Source: Gordius sp. MW1 (lineage: Eukaryota; Nematomorpha; Gordioida; Gordea; Gordiidae). Taken from it: a stretch of DNA of 64,000 nucleotides. Shown here piece by piece: positions 9,955 through 21,900 of the stretch. Position 1 is the first letter of the stretch; each line of letters opens with the position of its first letter. The notes below the pieces were generated by a model. The model did no database searches. It was not told where the DNA came from and saw only the letters and a list, made by a program, of their open reading frames with translations. The translations under genes and the position numbers were made by a program. The stretch spans positions 17,223,245 to 17,287,244 of the forward strand of contig OZ038528.1 of assembly GCA_964036665.1 (NCBI GenBank). The letters are read 5' to 3'.

Positions 9955-12403
9955 TCTATCTAATATATAAAATTCTCGTGAACTGTGTTTGGTATTCAAC
10001 TCCTCCGAAACGGCTGGACCGAATTAGATGGAAATTTTTGCCAATATTTGGTAGGTCTGAGCTAGGTTTTAAACTCTATTCCAAATCTCTAAGTGATAAG
10101 ACGGTCACGTTATTTTGTTTTATACGTTTTGACGTTTAATAAAATGTCAATCAAAAGCAACCTCGTGAGTCGTGACTTAATGAGTATCTCTCGTGTTCTT
10201 TAAAAATATGAATATACAGTCCTTTAATAAAAGCGTATCATCACTTATAGTATTTTCTAAAACGTCATGCGTGTAGGTAGTGTAGTGTGATAAATGTAGG
10301 CATGTGCTACGGAAAATGGAAACTTTTTACGATTTTAAACATTAAATCAAAGTCATTTTTTTGCTTATTTTCACGTCAATTATTATTATAGGACGGTGGT
10401 GTCCCCTCCTGCGTGGCTAAACAAATTAAAAAAACTAATTTTGTCATTTTTGGGCGTTAAATAAGGAGAAAAATGAAAATACTTTTAACAAAGCGCCAAT
10501 AAATGTTGATATATCTCAGTTCTTCGGACCTCTAAGAAGGGCTCCGCCCCAACTCCTAACAAGGTTAGTGTCCTCGGTTCTTTGGTGATAGGTAGCGCAT
10601 CCGGGCCCCGTGTTGTTTTTTGTTGAGCCTTTAACCTAAGCTCTTCTACACTTCGTTGAAAAACATTTCATTTGCTGTGAAATTTAAGAAGGGGAGGAAA
10701 ACGGATTTTAATGTTTGAGGGTTTGCCTACGTCCATGCTTATACCGGTTGCTTTAAGTATTTATGAATTATCTGAGTACACTGAGGGCTTATTGACCAAA
10801 GTAAGGTTTGTGGGCAATGCTTTTTTACGACCCCTCATTATATCTCAGTTTTTAATGCTGTATATCTAGGCATATTTTAAACAAAAAGGAGGATTTGCCT
10901 AGGAAGTTAGGGGTGTTTCGGAAATAACCGAAATTAATGATGTTGCTCCGGGCTCGATTCGGGTGCAAAAAAATGGCTTTTCGCCTCGGGCCGGACTACT
11001 CATACAAATTAACGTAAGACAGTGGTCATTTTATGGAGCATTTTAAACCTGGATTGTGGATTATTAAAATAATTAAATAAAGATAGAATACATGTGAACA
11101 ACAAAGTGAGTTTAAAAAAACCTTATTTTTTGGTCGAATAAATTAATTAAGGAATTAAAAATTGATTAATAAGAATCGGCATTAAACACCAGGGAAGTAA
11201 AGCTTATAAAAGTCACAGAGATGAGAATTTTACGGTGGAGCTTACCGTAAACTAAGCTCGACCATATGACGAATGACTTTCTCATGACAAAAAAGAATAT
11301 TCAACCTATGGCGGACATGATTAACGAAAATCGGTTAAGGTGTTATGAATATTACTAAGGGGGACACGAATGACCTAAATCGAAAAGTACTGGACATGGA
11401 GGTGCCGGAGAAGAGAGGAAGAGGACGCCCCCGTGTCACATGGAGCGGGCAAGGCGATAAAGTTATGAAAACTAAAGAGTAGTCAAGACATGGCACTCAC
11501 CCGGTCAAGATGCAAGAAACTTATCAAAATAAACCCCACGACCGTGGGTCCAAATAACTGATAAAGAAGAAGATTCAAACAAAGGGCTTCACCCCTGTAC
11601 CCCAACTCGGGCTGCCCCTCTAAACCTTACTAAAGGGGCTCCACCCCTTAAACCCCTGTATACTTGCTGTCTTTTTGTGGCCTTATTAGGCTCTCCTAAA
11701 TTCGTATGGGAACATACATTTGCTATGCAATTTAAGCAATAGTAAAAATTAACGGAGGGCAAATTGAGGGTAGAGGGTCGGGCTACGTCTATAATGGTAC
11801 CTGTTGGCTTAAGCTACACAATGTATCAGCAAAACATGATAACAATGAGACACTATTGCTAAAAAGCTCGGTTGGGGGCCAATGATATACCTAAAGTTTC
11901 TAAGCTGATGTAGGCAGAATTGTACTTTGCCCAAATAAGTGAAAAGCTGGACGCGCTAAAATATGTTCAGGCGCAAAAATAAAACAGATTTTCAGGGCAG
12001 GTTGGGGTTTTGATTGAAGTCCGAAAACGGTCATTTGCCAGATACGTGATTTTGCGGTAGGACCAAAAAAAGTTTTTAGCACCTTTAACAAAAAAAAACC
12101 TGTGGCAATTTACAAATTAATCAATTCTTTCGGCATGTATTAATTAATTTGACAGTATATTTATAAAGGCAAAATGTGTAAAGCAAAGCTATAAAAAATT
12201 TGATGTTAAGTACTTTGCCTATGTGTTTATATTTTGTATTTAGCGTGTTAATTCTTCCAACATTGTTCGTGAATTATTTCTCATAGGACAATTTATTTTA
12301 ATCGCTCATTATATGATCGAGGCATAACGATGAGCATGCACATCACTTATAGTATTTTCTAGAAGTAGTGTATATAGCAAAACAACGTTTGCCGGGTCAG
12401 CAG
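9955..12403 (+). mobile_element. Helitron C, carrying a non-LTR fragment
   Basis: It starts TCTATCTAATATATAAAATT at 9955, with the AACTCCTCCGAAACGGCTGGA block known from many arthropod Helitrons. It ends in AACGTTTGCCGGGTCAGCAG at 12,403, a degraded form of the A/B terminus. Bases 10,110-10,530 match Helitron A. No Rep/helicase is visible. The middle holds a fragment of a non-LTR ORF2 (11,335-11,590) and GC-richer sequence that may be captured. The next Helitron begins at the very next base. Confidence 0.58.
11335..11590 (+). pseudogene. RTE-like non-LTR retrotransposon ORF2 C-terminus
   Basis: The plus strand reads NRKVLDMEVPEKRGRGRPRV followed by a TW. This resembles the basic tail of endonuclease/reverse-transcriptase ORF2 proteins of RTE-type elements (K-L-M-V-P-G-K-R-GRP pattern). 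It continues to a terminal block with repeats of GATAAAGAAGAAGA (about 11,560-11,577), the usual sort of 3' tail. Upstream RT motifs are absent and stops interrupt the frame. It is a 3' fragment, either inserted in or captured by the surrounding Helitron. Confidence 0.6.
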
Positions 12404-12642
12404 TCTTATATATAAAAATGAAACTATGTGTGTTTGTGTGTTTGTTTGTGTGTATGCCACCACCAAATTTGGAAAACTACCAGACCGATTTGGCTCAAAA
12501 TTTCACAGTTTATTCCCCATACTCCGGAGCATGTTTTAAGATTTGTTCGAGCCAAATCGGTCCAGTAGTTTTCGAGGGGTCACGAGTGTATGTATGTATG
12601 TTCCAGTGATATATAACTTGTAAAAGATAATTGCAAAACAGA
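12404..12642 (+). mobile_element. Helitron D, 5' portion only
   Basis: It begins TCTTATATATAAAAATGAAA directly at the end of Helitron C and follows Helitron B for ~180 bp. The CTRR terminus is missing. Sequence switches to the HINE-M left end near 12,643. Confidence 0.62.
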
Positions 12643-13530
12643 ATTATTAATTTCCATGCAATTTATGGGCTCTTTTTTTGTTGTCCGTCCGTTGTCGTCC
12701 ACCAAGTTATGGCGCCAGCTTTGTGACCTAGAGGTCTAGAGTTCAATCCCAGGAAAGGACGAATTTTTTTAATTTTTTTTTTAATTAAATTAATATTTTG
12801 TTCTTGTTAATACCATTGATAATATGACTTTTTGACCGTCCGCTGGCTACTGACCGATGAAATATATTGATTTTCTAAACATAAAACACAACTTCATTAT
12901 TTCATTATCTATATAAATAACATAAAAACTTCTACAATTTTAATACCAGCAGGGTGTGAGTGGGTATAGCGCACGGCTTGTGTCCCGTAGGCTCGTGTTC
13001 AATCCCAGGAGAGGACGAATTTTTTTTTAAATTAAATTAATATTTTGTTCTTGTTAATACCATTGATAATATGAATTTTTGACCGTCCGCTGGCTACTGA
13101 CCAATGGAAAAATGACCTTTGGCCAAATAAATCGAAATTTTATTTTTTCGTTTTTCAATTGGGTATATTAGGTTAACATATAATTACCCTATGCCCTTTC
13201 CTACAAGGGCCTACGCCTCTACTGATATGGGTCCTTGTGCCCCTACAAAAGCCTATGCCTCTACTGATGTGGGTTCGAATCCCGGCGAGGGCAAATTTTT
13301 ATATTTTTTAAATTAATATATTGTTCTTGTTAATACCATTTAACTTTTTAAATATTTGTATAAATTAGTAATTAACTAATAATTTTGCATTTAATACCCC
13401 CCCCCCCTATGGGCATTCTCGCCCCTTCCCACCTTTCTCGCCCAAAAAATTGCATAGCAAATATGTTACGTTTATACGGAGTATAGATGAGTCGTCCCCC
13501 CTTCCCACGAGGGCCGAAGGCCCGATTTTT
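12643..13530 (+). mobile_element. HINE-M: Helentron-like element with tRNA-like modules
   Basis: The left end is ATTAATTTCCATGCAATTTATGGGCTC. The right end has CCCAAAAAATTGCATAGCAAAT near 13,442, then the GGGCCGAAGGCCC hairpin at 13,511-13,523. The ends thus match HINE-L and HINE-R. The interior is shorter: three modules, each with a tRNA-like B box, a T/A-rich run and TTGTTCTTGTTAATACCATT, and only two copies of the CCGTCCGCTGGCTACTGACC monomer. Confidence 0.6.
12703..13292 (+). repeat. Three tRNA-like modules inside HINE-M
   Basis: B-box-like sequences GAGTTCAATCCCAGG (12,740), GTGTTCAATCCCAGG (12,995) and GGGTTCGAATCCCGGCG (13,271) each lie ~20 bp before a T-run. A degenerate A-box, GAGTGGGTATAGCGCACGGC, precedes the second (12,958). 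The acceptor stems do not pair, so these are not functional tRNA genes. They look like tRNA-derived (SINE-type) pieces. Weaker echoes (GGTTAGAATCCCGGAG) occur in HINE-L and HINE-R at the same junction. Confidence 0.5.
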
Positions 13531-14013
13531 TATATTCCTGACAGAAAATAATCAGGAATTAGTGTTAATATTATATGTTGCTTAACTTTAGATTATTTGT
13601 TGCCTAATATTAGCAAGTTATTAGCAAATTCGCCACATGTCCATTTCGCCAGATGGCCAGGAGCGGTTGATGCATATACAAACAATAAACTCGGCTTATA
13701 AATTTATTTTAAATAATATATTCGTGATGAACTGGTTCAATTATATTGTATAGTTCAAGAATTTGAAAAAAATAACTAGTTCAAGTTTAATCTTAAAAAA
13801 ACGAACTAGTTCAAGTTCACAGTTCAAATTTTCTGGAAGTAAATAGTTCAGTTCTAAGTTCAGAAAAAAGTGAGCTAGTTCTATGAACTAGTTCTTAACA
13901 GCTCTAAATATATATAAGATTGAGAAACGAAGAACTACAAAGTAAAGATTATTTAAACAAATAACACGATAATTTACGTTGACAAAGATAAACCCATAAG
14001 CCATTAAATCTCA
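13531..14013. other. Spacer with AACTAGTTC repeats
   Basis: Bases 13,725-13,905 hold a cluster of the palindrome GAACTAGTTC and half-site variants. The cluster may be the subterminal part of a DNA transposon ending at TAGAGCTGTTAAGAACTAG (minus strand, 13,907). The other end was not found. Confidence 0.4.
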
Positions 14014-14019
14014 TTTATT
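14014..14019 (-). terminator. Candidate distal poly(A) signal
   Basis: AATAAA on the minus strand, ~1.55 kb past the Pumilio stop. Its use is unproven. If used, both UGUANAUA sites would be in the 3' UTR. Confidence 0.3.
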
Positions 14020-14402
14020 GTTATGAAACACCGAAAGAAGATTACATGTGGTAGTATGTATAAACATAACTATATTATAAAGGAAGGAGGGTTTAATGAA
14101 ATACAAGAAAGTAAAGAGGAAGTAAGGGGGGCTAGAGGTGCGTGCAAATATTGATGAAGAAAGCTCACGTCTTATACGCACGACAATCTCCCTCAATAAC
14201 AGAGGGCATTTGACGTCAGGGTATTTAACTAGGAGGTTTGTTTGTTGTCGATCGATCCGATATAAAACCTCCCAACTCGTGTTACTCCTACACGTGATAA
14301 TATACTTATCGAACTTAAAAATAAGTAAGCATTAAAGGGGATTGGGGCTTAAGAAGGGGAACATGATTACCAGTTATAAAGGATATATCCGTGAAACATC
14401 AT

Positions 14403-14410
14403 TATGTACA
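14403..14410 (-). promoter_or_regulatory. Candidate Pumilio response element UGUACAUA
   Basis: TATGTACA on the plus strand is TGTACATA in the transcript sense, an exact UGUANAUA match. It lies ~1.16 kb after the stop codon, past the proximal poly(A) hexamer, so it is in the message only if the distal site is used. Confidence 0.35.
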
Positions 14411-14700
14411 AAAATCATGCGATGTATCAGAACCCGAAACACAAATTGGGGTTGGATGTGGTTCCACTTGTATGTGTGTGTGTTGTGTTTGTACGTATAA
14501 TCGAAACGAATAAATAGCATTTAAAATTAAGGGGTGCGTGTACACAAAACCCATCAACTAATCAAAGGGAAACGTAAGATACAAAATAGTATATTGGTTG
14601 ACGATATACTTACAAGTAATGTTACATCACCATTATTTAATGTGTGTTAAATAAGAAGCGGGTCTCGTTAGTTAAAACTTAAAATCCAAAAATAAAGATG

Positions 14701-14706
14701 TTTATT
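14701..14706 (-). terminator. Candidate proximal poly(A) signal
   Basis: AATAAA on the minus strand, ~0.86 kb after the stop codon and shortly after the UGUAUAUA site. Use is unproven. Confidence 0.35.
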
Positions 14707-14774
14707 CAATGATGATGATAAAACGATTAATCGCTACAGTTGGGAATCTAAGTAGATATGTAAATATAGATATA

Positions 14775-14782
14775 TATATACA
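14775..14782 (-). promoter_or_regulatory. Candidate Pumilio response element UGUAUAUA
   Basis: The minus strand reads TGTATATA, the canonical site predicted for this protein's own PUF repeats, ~0.79 kb after the stop. It lies in an alternating TA tract, so chance occurrence is more likely than for a mixed-sequence site. Confidence 0.4.
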
Positions 14783-15567
14783 TGTTACAATAACGATCGA
14801 AGTTTTGGTAAAAATTATTCAAAGTAACCGTAATTAGTGTTGTTATATTATATTTATTATACATCGTTAGTTGGGGTGTATTATGTATACCTATAAGAAT
14901 TTTTACATTATTTGCTAAAGGTGTGTGATTAGGGGTTATGATAAGGTATGATTCAGGCCAAGTAGGGTCGGGCATATTAAACATTATTGAAAATATGATA
15001 AAGTAAACAATTAAAACCCAGTTTAAACTATAAATATTTGAATTATATACGTGTATGAAGGATATATCATAAGTCCAAAGTGGTGAATCGAATTCCGCCA
15101 CCACATACATTTATGCACAAATTATAATGATGAATGTGGCATACAAAAATGTGTGGTTCAATCGCATAATAATGTGGTGTAAAGAGGGAGAGTGGGGTAT
15201 CAAACCACCGACAAAGCCCAAGGTCGGCGTCGTTTAAATGCAAAAAGTGTAAAGCAACCGTATAATATAATAAACACGTCGTAGGATGGTGGTAATAAAA
15301 ACCGAGTTACACAAAAGCACGTTTAATCAATCGGTTAGCTAGCACCAAAAATCCAACCCAAAAATTCGAGAATGATGCGAGGTGGGGTCTTGCAATTCCC
15401 CGCGAAAATGTATCGAATGGTTTTAATCGTTACACAGTTGGGGTGGGTGTATGTGTTAGATTGGTTTTAAATGGCTCAAAACATTAGGAAGTAATTTGGA
15501 AATCTTTAAACACATTAATAAAACCAAGAAAAGATGGAGAAAGTAAGTTGTATAGACAGAATAATCA

Positions 15568-15967
15568 TTATTCGGTGCTGGGGCCTAGAGATGAAGAGGA
15601 GGAGTTATTGACAATGGTGGAACTTTGATTAACCTTAATCAACTCGTTCATAACGCGAGACGCTATGCTCTGGTGACTGTAGTCCCCGTAACCACTCACA
15701 CCACCGGGGTTCGTGTTATTATTAGAGGTGTTGGTGTTGATATTAGGGGCGTTCGATAATTTTATTCCCAGGCCGCAGTTGCCCAAATATTTTTCCAGCT
15801 TGCTCAGCACGTGTTTACCGTACGTAAATTTTCGTAGGGCCGGGATGTGAGGCCGAATTTTTTGAATCAATAGTTTTTTCTGAGCCGGCTCAGCCAGGTC
15901 CAACAACTTTTGGACGACGTAGTTCGCGAACTGATCCTTCATCATGATAAACAGGGCGCTATTCATT
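15568..15967 (-). CDS. pum: pum exon 16: PUF repeat 8 and C-terminal tail
   Basis: It encodes residues ~1277-1409. Repeat 8 carries NYVVQ (U-reading N, Y, Q). The C-cap follows with [20 protein letters not shown], which packs on repeat 8 in known PUF structures. The tail is N/S-rich and ends SLGPSTE before TAA. The acceptor is TTTTAG at 15,968; the first base completes a glycine codon. Confidence 0.93.
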
Positions 15968-18900
15968 CTAAAACGAGCGATAATATTTCTTTAAATCTTT
16001 TAAGTAATTACGATGTTCAGTTTAATAGGGTAAATGCTCAGTTTTTTGTATTAGCTTCATTTCGGACAAAGATTAAAATTAAACAAGATGTTTTAAAAAA
16101 AACGACTATCTAAATAATTATTCAACTTTGTATTTTATACTATACAGAAACAAAATACCAGGTGCATATTGAACCGTAAGAGCGCGGTAGTTAAAGAAAA
16201 TGATTTGGAGATAAAAATCTGGTGCAACATGTTAATTACCCTTCTCCAGTATTGCAAATTTCGTCGACCAGCATAATTTTCTCCAACCGTGAAGAGTGAA
16301 TTACGCATTTTTCCACCACGTTGCTAATATTTAAACGACAAGATATATAACCCCAAAATAGGTATCAATGGGGTATAAATATGATTATGAAAAGCAAAGA
16401 TTATATCTTAGTCTTGTACGGGTCTTCTCAAACTCATTCAAAACATAATTATAGTGGCATAAGCAACAAACTTGTCTAGAAGATAGAGAATCTCACGCAT
16501 AAAGGCTTCACAAAATTTGTTAAATTCCACGATCGTAAAATAGTTAACCCTCATCATTTTTAGCATACAAAAAAGCGAAGGCACCACACCTAGCGAATTT
16601 GTGTTGACTCAACGGTACTATTTTGCCCCTGAGAGCGGCGATAATCTTGCTCTTATCCTCGGGCGCCCCGTGTTCCAGCACGTGTTGAATGACGTAATTC
16701 CCGTACTGATCTTGCACCAACATTTCCATGTGCTCGTGCAACTCGTCCAAGATGGGCCCGACCTGATCCGAAGAGCAATGCTCGAGAATGCGTTGAATGA
16801 CGCGACAGCCGTAAGGGTGGACAGAGAGGGAATAAACTTGGGTACGGAAGGCGTCTATTATGAATTGCAGCGAGGTGGGATTTATGCATTCGATGCACTT
16901 TTGCACCACGTGATTCCCGTTCTGATCCTTCACGCACTTCAGGATGTGCCCGTTCAGTTCGGTCACTATTTCGGCCTACACAAAAAACGCGCCAAAACAG
17001 AAATATTTTTAGGAGACATACCAAAATTAGAAACGAAAAATCAAAAGCCGATGAAAAGTTTGAAAAACTGAAGATTTATAAATCTTATAAACATTTGCTG
17101 TCAAATCCAACAACCCTAAATGCTACTATCAAATTTTAGTTGATAAGATACGATCTTCGAATTTATAAAAACCGAAGTTTATAAAACTTTCAATTTAATT
17201 GACTGAAATGGATAAAAAAAAACATTTTAATCATTAATCTAACCATATCTAAATTGTTTAAATTTAAGTGGGTTATAGAACAAATAACCAACGGTCATAA
17301 GCTAGTCTATTTGCGAAAGCAAAATGCATAGATCCACAGACATTAAAACCCTTATAAGATTCCACGGCAATTATGCATAAATTATAAGTTGGGTAGGACA
17401 CGACAACCAAAAGCGAGCCCATAAATTGCATAGCAATTAATATAGTCTAAGTAAGGTTATTCTTAGAACGGTTTATTTTCCATCGTTAACCCTTAAAAAA
17501 CATAAGTTATTTAGGATCTATAAAAAAATGAAATAGAAAATATGCATTACTTGATCTTCTAGCGGGATGGATTCGAGAGCTTTTTGAATGACCCGACACC
17601 CGTACATCTGCAGGGCGAGGGGTAGGACGTTGCCTTTAACTTTTTGCGCCAGGGCCCGCTTTTGGTCCGGCGCCCCAAATTCGAAAAACTTTTGGATGAC
17701 GTAATTCCCAAACACGTCCGTCATGAGAGCGTAAGCGTGATTCAGAATTTCGGTGAACACCATGTGGGATTCGGCGGCCGTGGCCCGTTCCAGCTTTTGT
17801 TGGATGAAACGGGAGCCGTGTTGGTCCTGGGAAAATTCGACGATGTGACTAGCCAAATCCTTGAGTTGCAGGTTGACGAAACGATTGTTGCGAAAGTCTT
17901 CCAACAGCTTGCTCCGCGGGTTTTGTTGTCCGGCTTCGGCAACGCCACCACCGCGATTGCTGCCGTTGAAGTTGCCGTTTAACCTGTAGTGCGTGAGTGA
18001 TGATATTATTTATATGAAAAAGGGCCTCTGAATCGCCTTGTAGCGAAGACGGTTAAATCCTTGGTTGTAAATTATTATGAATATGTATTCATATTTGTTT
18101 TCATTCTCCTCCTTTAGTGTTTCTGAAAATACCAAGAAAATATTTGAAACCAACATCCGCCTTAAATAATTTCTTAATTTAAATGTGATCAAACGGGGAA
18201 ATTGATTTTATGAGATCATATTTTATACCATTTGAATAACTATGTTTACATTTTGTACACCTTAAAAAGTTGTTGTAGTGAAGTAAAAATTTTTTATTTA
18301 AGATAGAAAATCTAGGCAGATTCACAATTTGACATTGAAGGATTTAACAAAGCAGATCGTGTTCCAAACGCTAAATTAATTAAAATTCGTTTAGATTTCG
18401 CAAACGCTGTATTCCTCTTAAACAGGATACTCCCCATTCTTTAAAATGCATTGTTAATTGCAAAAAAAGAAGGATAATAATTCTAGTAAACAATTTATGA
18501 GCATTCGTTGGTCTTAGAAGTGGAAGTTATCGAGGGGAAGGGTATAATTACGTTTTGGTTTGACGATTCCATACGGGAAAATTGATCATACCACCGACAC
18601 CACCCTTCCCACTAAAACCTTTAAGTTTGGCGTCCATGGCAGAGTTAGGACCCATAAAACGACTACCGCTTCTCGACAGTTGACCTGGGCAAGATGTGCA
18701 AACAAGTGTTTACGAATAACTATGGCAAAATAACGATAACAGCAGCGAGTAAATATGATCCTTTCCAATACTTATATCAAAGTAGCCAGGGGGTAGCGGC
18801 TGCCCCCTCTAAATCCCAAAAATTTTCATTTTGTAATTTATAAATGACTAAAATTCATAATAATTTGCCCCTCCCTAGCTCATTATTGCTTCCCTACAAA

Positions 18901-21900
18901 TCCAATCCTGGCTACGCCCATGACTTTCACATTTTTAGCCTTGCAAAAAAGTTCAATTAACATATAAAATAAATAACTATTTCGCGACTTTAAATATAGG
19001 GTAGCGTTTATAATAATTTTGCTTTGGATTAAATAGTAAGTAAGCCGAAGAGCTTTATTTTCACCCGTAACCCTATTTTGGATTAAAAAGTAAGTATGCC
19101 GAAAGAGCTTTAATTTCACCCGTAAGCCTATTTGTTAAGTAGTTAGATAATAAAATTGCATCGCTTTACGCCAATATAATAATAAATAGAGTAGGGTTAG
19201 GTTAAAATTAAAACCTGTCAAACCACCACGGTCCAGCATCAAATTGCCGAAGGGGGTCAAGGGGTTCGCACCGGCGGGGGAGGAGGGATTGCCGGGAGCG
19301 CCAGCGTTGAGGTTTAGCATGCTCATCATGCCTCCCATCAAGTTAAGGTTGTTTGGGGGTCTGGAACATGAACCGGCGGCGGACCCGTTATTGAGTTGCT
19401 GCTGCTGGACTGCAGCCGCGGCTGCGGCCATCTGAATCTGAATCAAGAGCATCTGTTGCTGCTGCGCCTGCTGCTGGTGTTGTTGTTGAGCGGCGGCGGC
19501 AGCTGCCATTGCCGCCATACCTAGAAGGGGGTTAGGGAAAGAGTTGTTAAATTGCTAACTAACTTCAACTCCAAACGCGAGCACGCACACTGAGTTGCTT
19601 AATATGCGCGTTAGCACAATATGTACTCGCTGTTCGGTGCACTAGGAGGAACAGTAGCATATAAAAATGCTCGAGGGCCAAGCAGAAACTCGTGCAGAAC
19701 TTAACCCCCGTCTTGGATGGATATCAAACTCGTAAAATATTCATTGAGTTTCAACCTGACACTTATGGTGTTATAGCCCTAAACTAAGGGAATATATTTA
19801 ATATAGGGGAGGAAGTGAAATTAGCATCCACCTTTTTACGGGTTCCAAAAATGTATGTAGCCTAAATTTAGGAACAAATCAGCCGTTTTCAGCTAAAATA
19901 AAAGGAAAGATAAAACAAGAGAGAGAGAAGCGAGATTGTTAAACACCCTTTCAAGGGGTATAGAAAAGTATAAAGCCAAAATTTAGGTGAAAACCTCTAT
20001 TAAGCTGAAATAAATGGAAATTTTTTTAAAACGAGGGAAATAAGTGTCATTATTAAACACCCTTTCAAGGGGTATAGAAAAGTATAAAGCAAAGTTTTGG
20101 TGAAAACCAACTCTTTCCCTGAAATAAATTACGAATCATTTCAAATAAACAACTATAAAAGGCATCGGTCAGCCCGTTCATGCTGTTGACTCACGATTAC
20201 GCTGCACATATAAGTAAAAATCGTAGAAAACAAAGCTGTAGCCCGGTCAAAACGAGAAGCGTTCCAGCAAATTCGCGCAAAATAATAGCTTTACCACTCA
20301 TACCCATTATGCTATTACTGGCTCCGGCCTGGGTGCTGCCAGAATTCGAATTGGCGTTGTTATGGTGATTAGCGTTCGCCAGGATGAGTTGCTGGTAGGT
20401 GTATGCGGCCGCGGCTGCAGCATTAGAACTAGCGGGGTCTTCCGAACTGGCCCCCGCGTTAACGTCGTCTAAATTGAGACAGCCGTTGTTTCCCGCCTCG
20501 GAGGCGTCGTGTTGCTGAGAGGCTCCATCGGTGTCTAAAATAAATTAGCCCATTAAGAGAGGACACTTTTTGAGAAAAGTCGTATGAATATATTTGACCT
20601 TAGGTTTTAATGGGTTAAGTGCACGCGAGTTTGCATAGGTTAAGTACGCATCGAAAGTTTTAGGTATACGATGAGAGAAAATTGTACTTAGCCTGGCATA
20701 TGTCCCCCTCCCCAATATTAAAAACATATAATTGGCGTAGTTCCTTTATTTGTAAAGCCAATACGAGATAAACAAAAATATAAGTATCCACAGACAATTT
20801 CCAATAGCTGATTGTCACACTAAGGTGACGGCCAGCTTCTTTAAACATTTACAAGAGGGGTGACGCTCGGCTATCCAGGCCTGACAACCGTGTTGACGAT
20901 GTGATATATTTTACAATTTTTCGAAACAAAGTGCTAAAAGCGGTATTTGAACCCGCGAGCTCTTGTTCAAAGACAGAGCCTATACCAGCTACGTCTCCAC
21001 GCCCCTATCTACAGACAATAAAAACTTTAAATTAGAGTCCTGCCCAAATGATCCGACTGTGAGTTTTAATAAAGATAAAAGTAGGTTGTATCTTGGGTTA
21101 TAAAATCTCAAGTTTGCACAAATATATTTTAAATTTATCTATATTGCACGAATTTTAAAAAACGAAATCGAATATAAGCAGTTAAAAGCTATGGAAGATG
21201 CTTTCCCCTTACTGTTAGCAGCCATAAGAGATTGGAGGACGTTGGACTGGTAGCCGGGGAGGTTTCCGTTCATGAGAACTTGCTGATTATTTTGGTAATA
21301 AGTCGGCGGGATCAAGTGATATTGCGTGGCAAATAAGTTGGAAAAATTGTCACCTAAAGAGGGGTGATATATCGAATCACAACTTGAATCGGTAATAAAG
21401 TGCAATATGTCACTCAACGTGGTATAAATAAAATGAATGTTTATGATAAATCTGCTTAAGGAAATTCCTTATTCTAACCAATCCTAATCTGATCAAACGG
21501 TTAAGGTATAAATAAAGTGGAAAAATAACTTAAAAGTTAAGCAAAAAATATAAAAAGTAACATTTAAGGCATAATTCAGGTTAAACAAATTTTAAGTCAT
21601 ACCTCCAACCAGGGCGGCAGCTTGTTGAAAAACGTTCATGCCGCCACCGCCGTTGCTGCTGTTACCGCCATTGTTAGCCATAGCACCGTACCCGTTGGCG
21701 TTATTATTGTAGTCGACGAGAGCAGACGTTTCTTTTCTGCAAACGCTTTGATGCGATAAGGTTGGGGGAGACGAGGTCGACCTATTATTGTAGGGCGAAG
21801 TTTGAGACTGCTGGGAAGCCTGGTGGTGGTTGTTGTTAGCGTTGCAAGAATTGAACGCGTTGTAAAGCAGCTGTTGCACGGGGCCCGTTGGGGCGGCAGG

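Larger units (their letters stand above)
14014..15567 (-). other. Presumed 3' UTR of the Pumilio gene
   Basis: The stretch is downstream of the Pumilio stop codon on the minus strand and has no convincing open frame. Minus-strand AATAAA hexamers lie at 14,701-14,706 and 14,014-14,019, and either could end the message. Two Pumilio-type sites lie inside. The true end is not determinable from genomic sequence alone. Confidence 0.45.

Noticed and set aside
16601-17071. Plus-strand frame opposite the PUF exons
   Set aside because: It is the antisense shadow of conserved Pumilio coding sequence.
20935-21005. Functional tRNA gene
   Set aside because: The T-loop is 9 bases instead of 7 and the acceptor ends do not pair; better explained as a tRNA-derived repeat.
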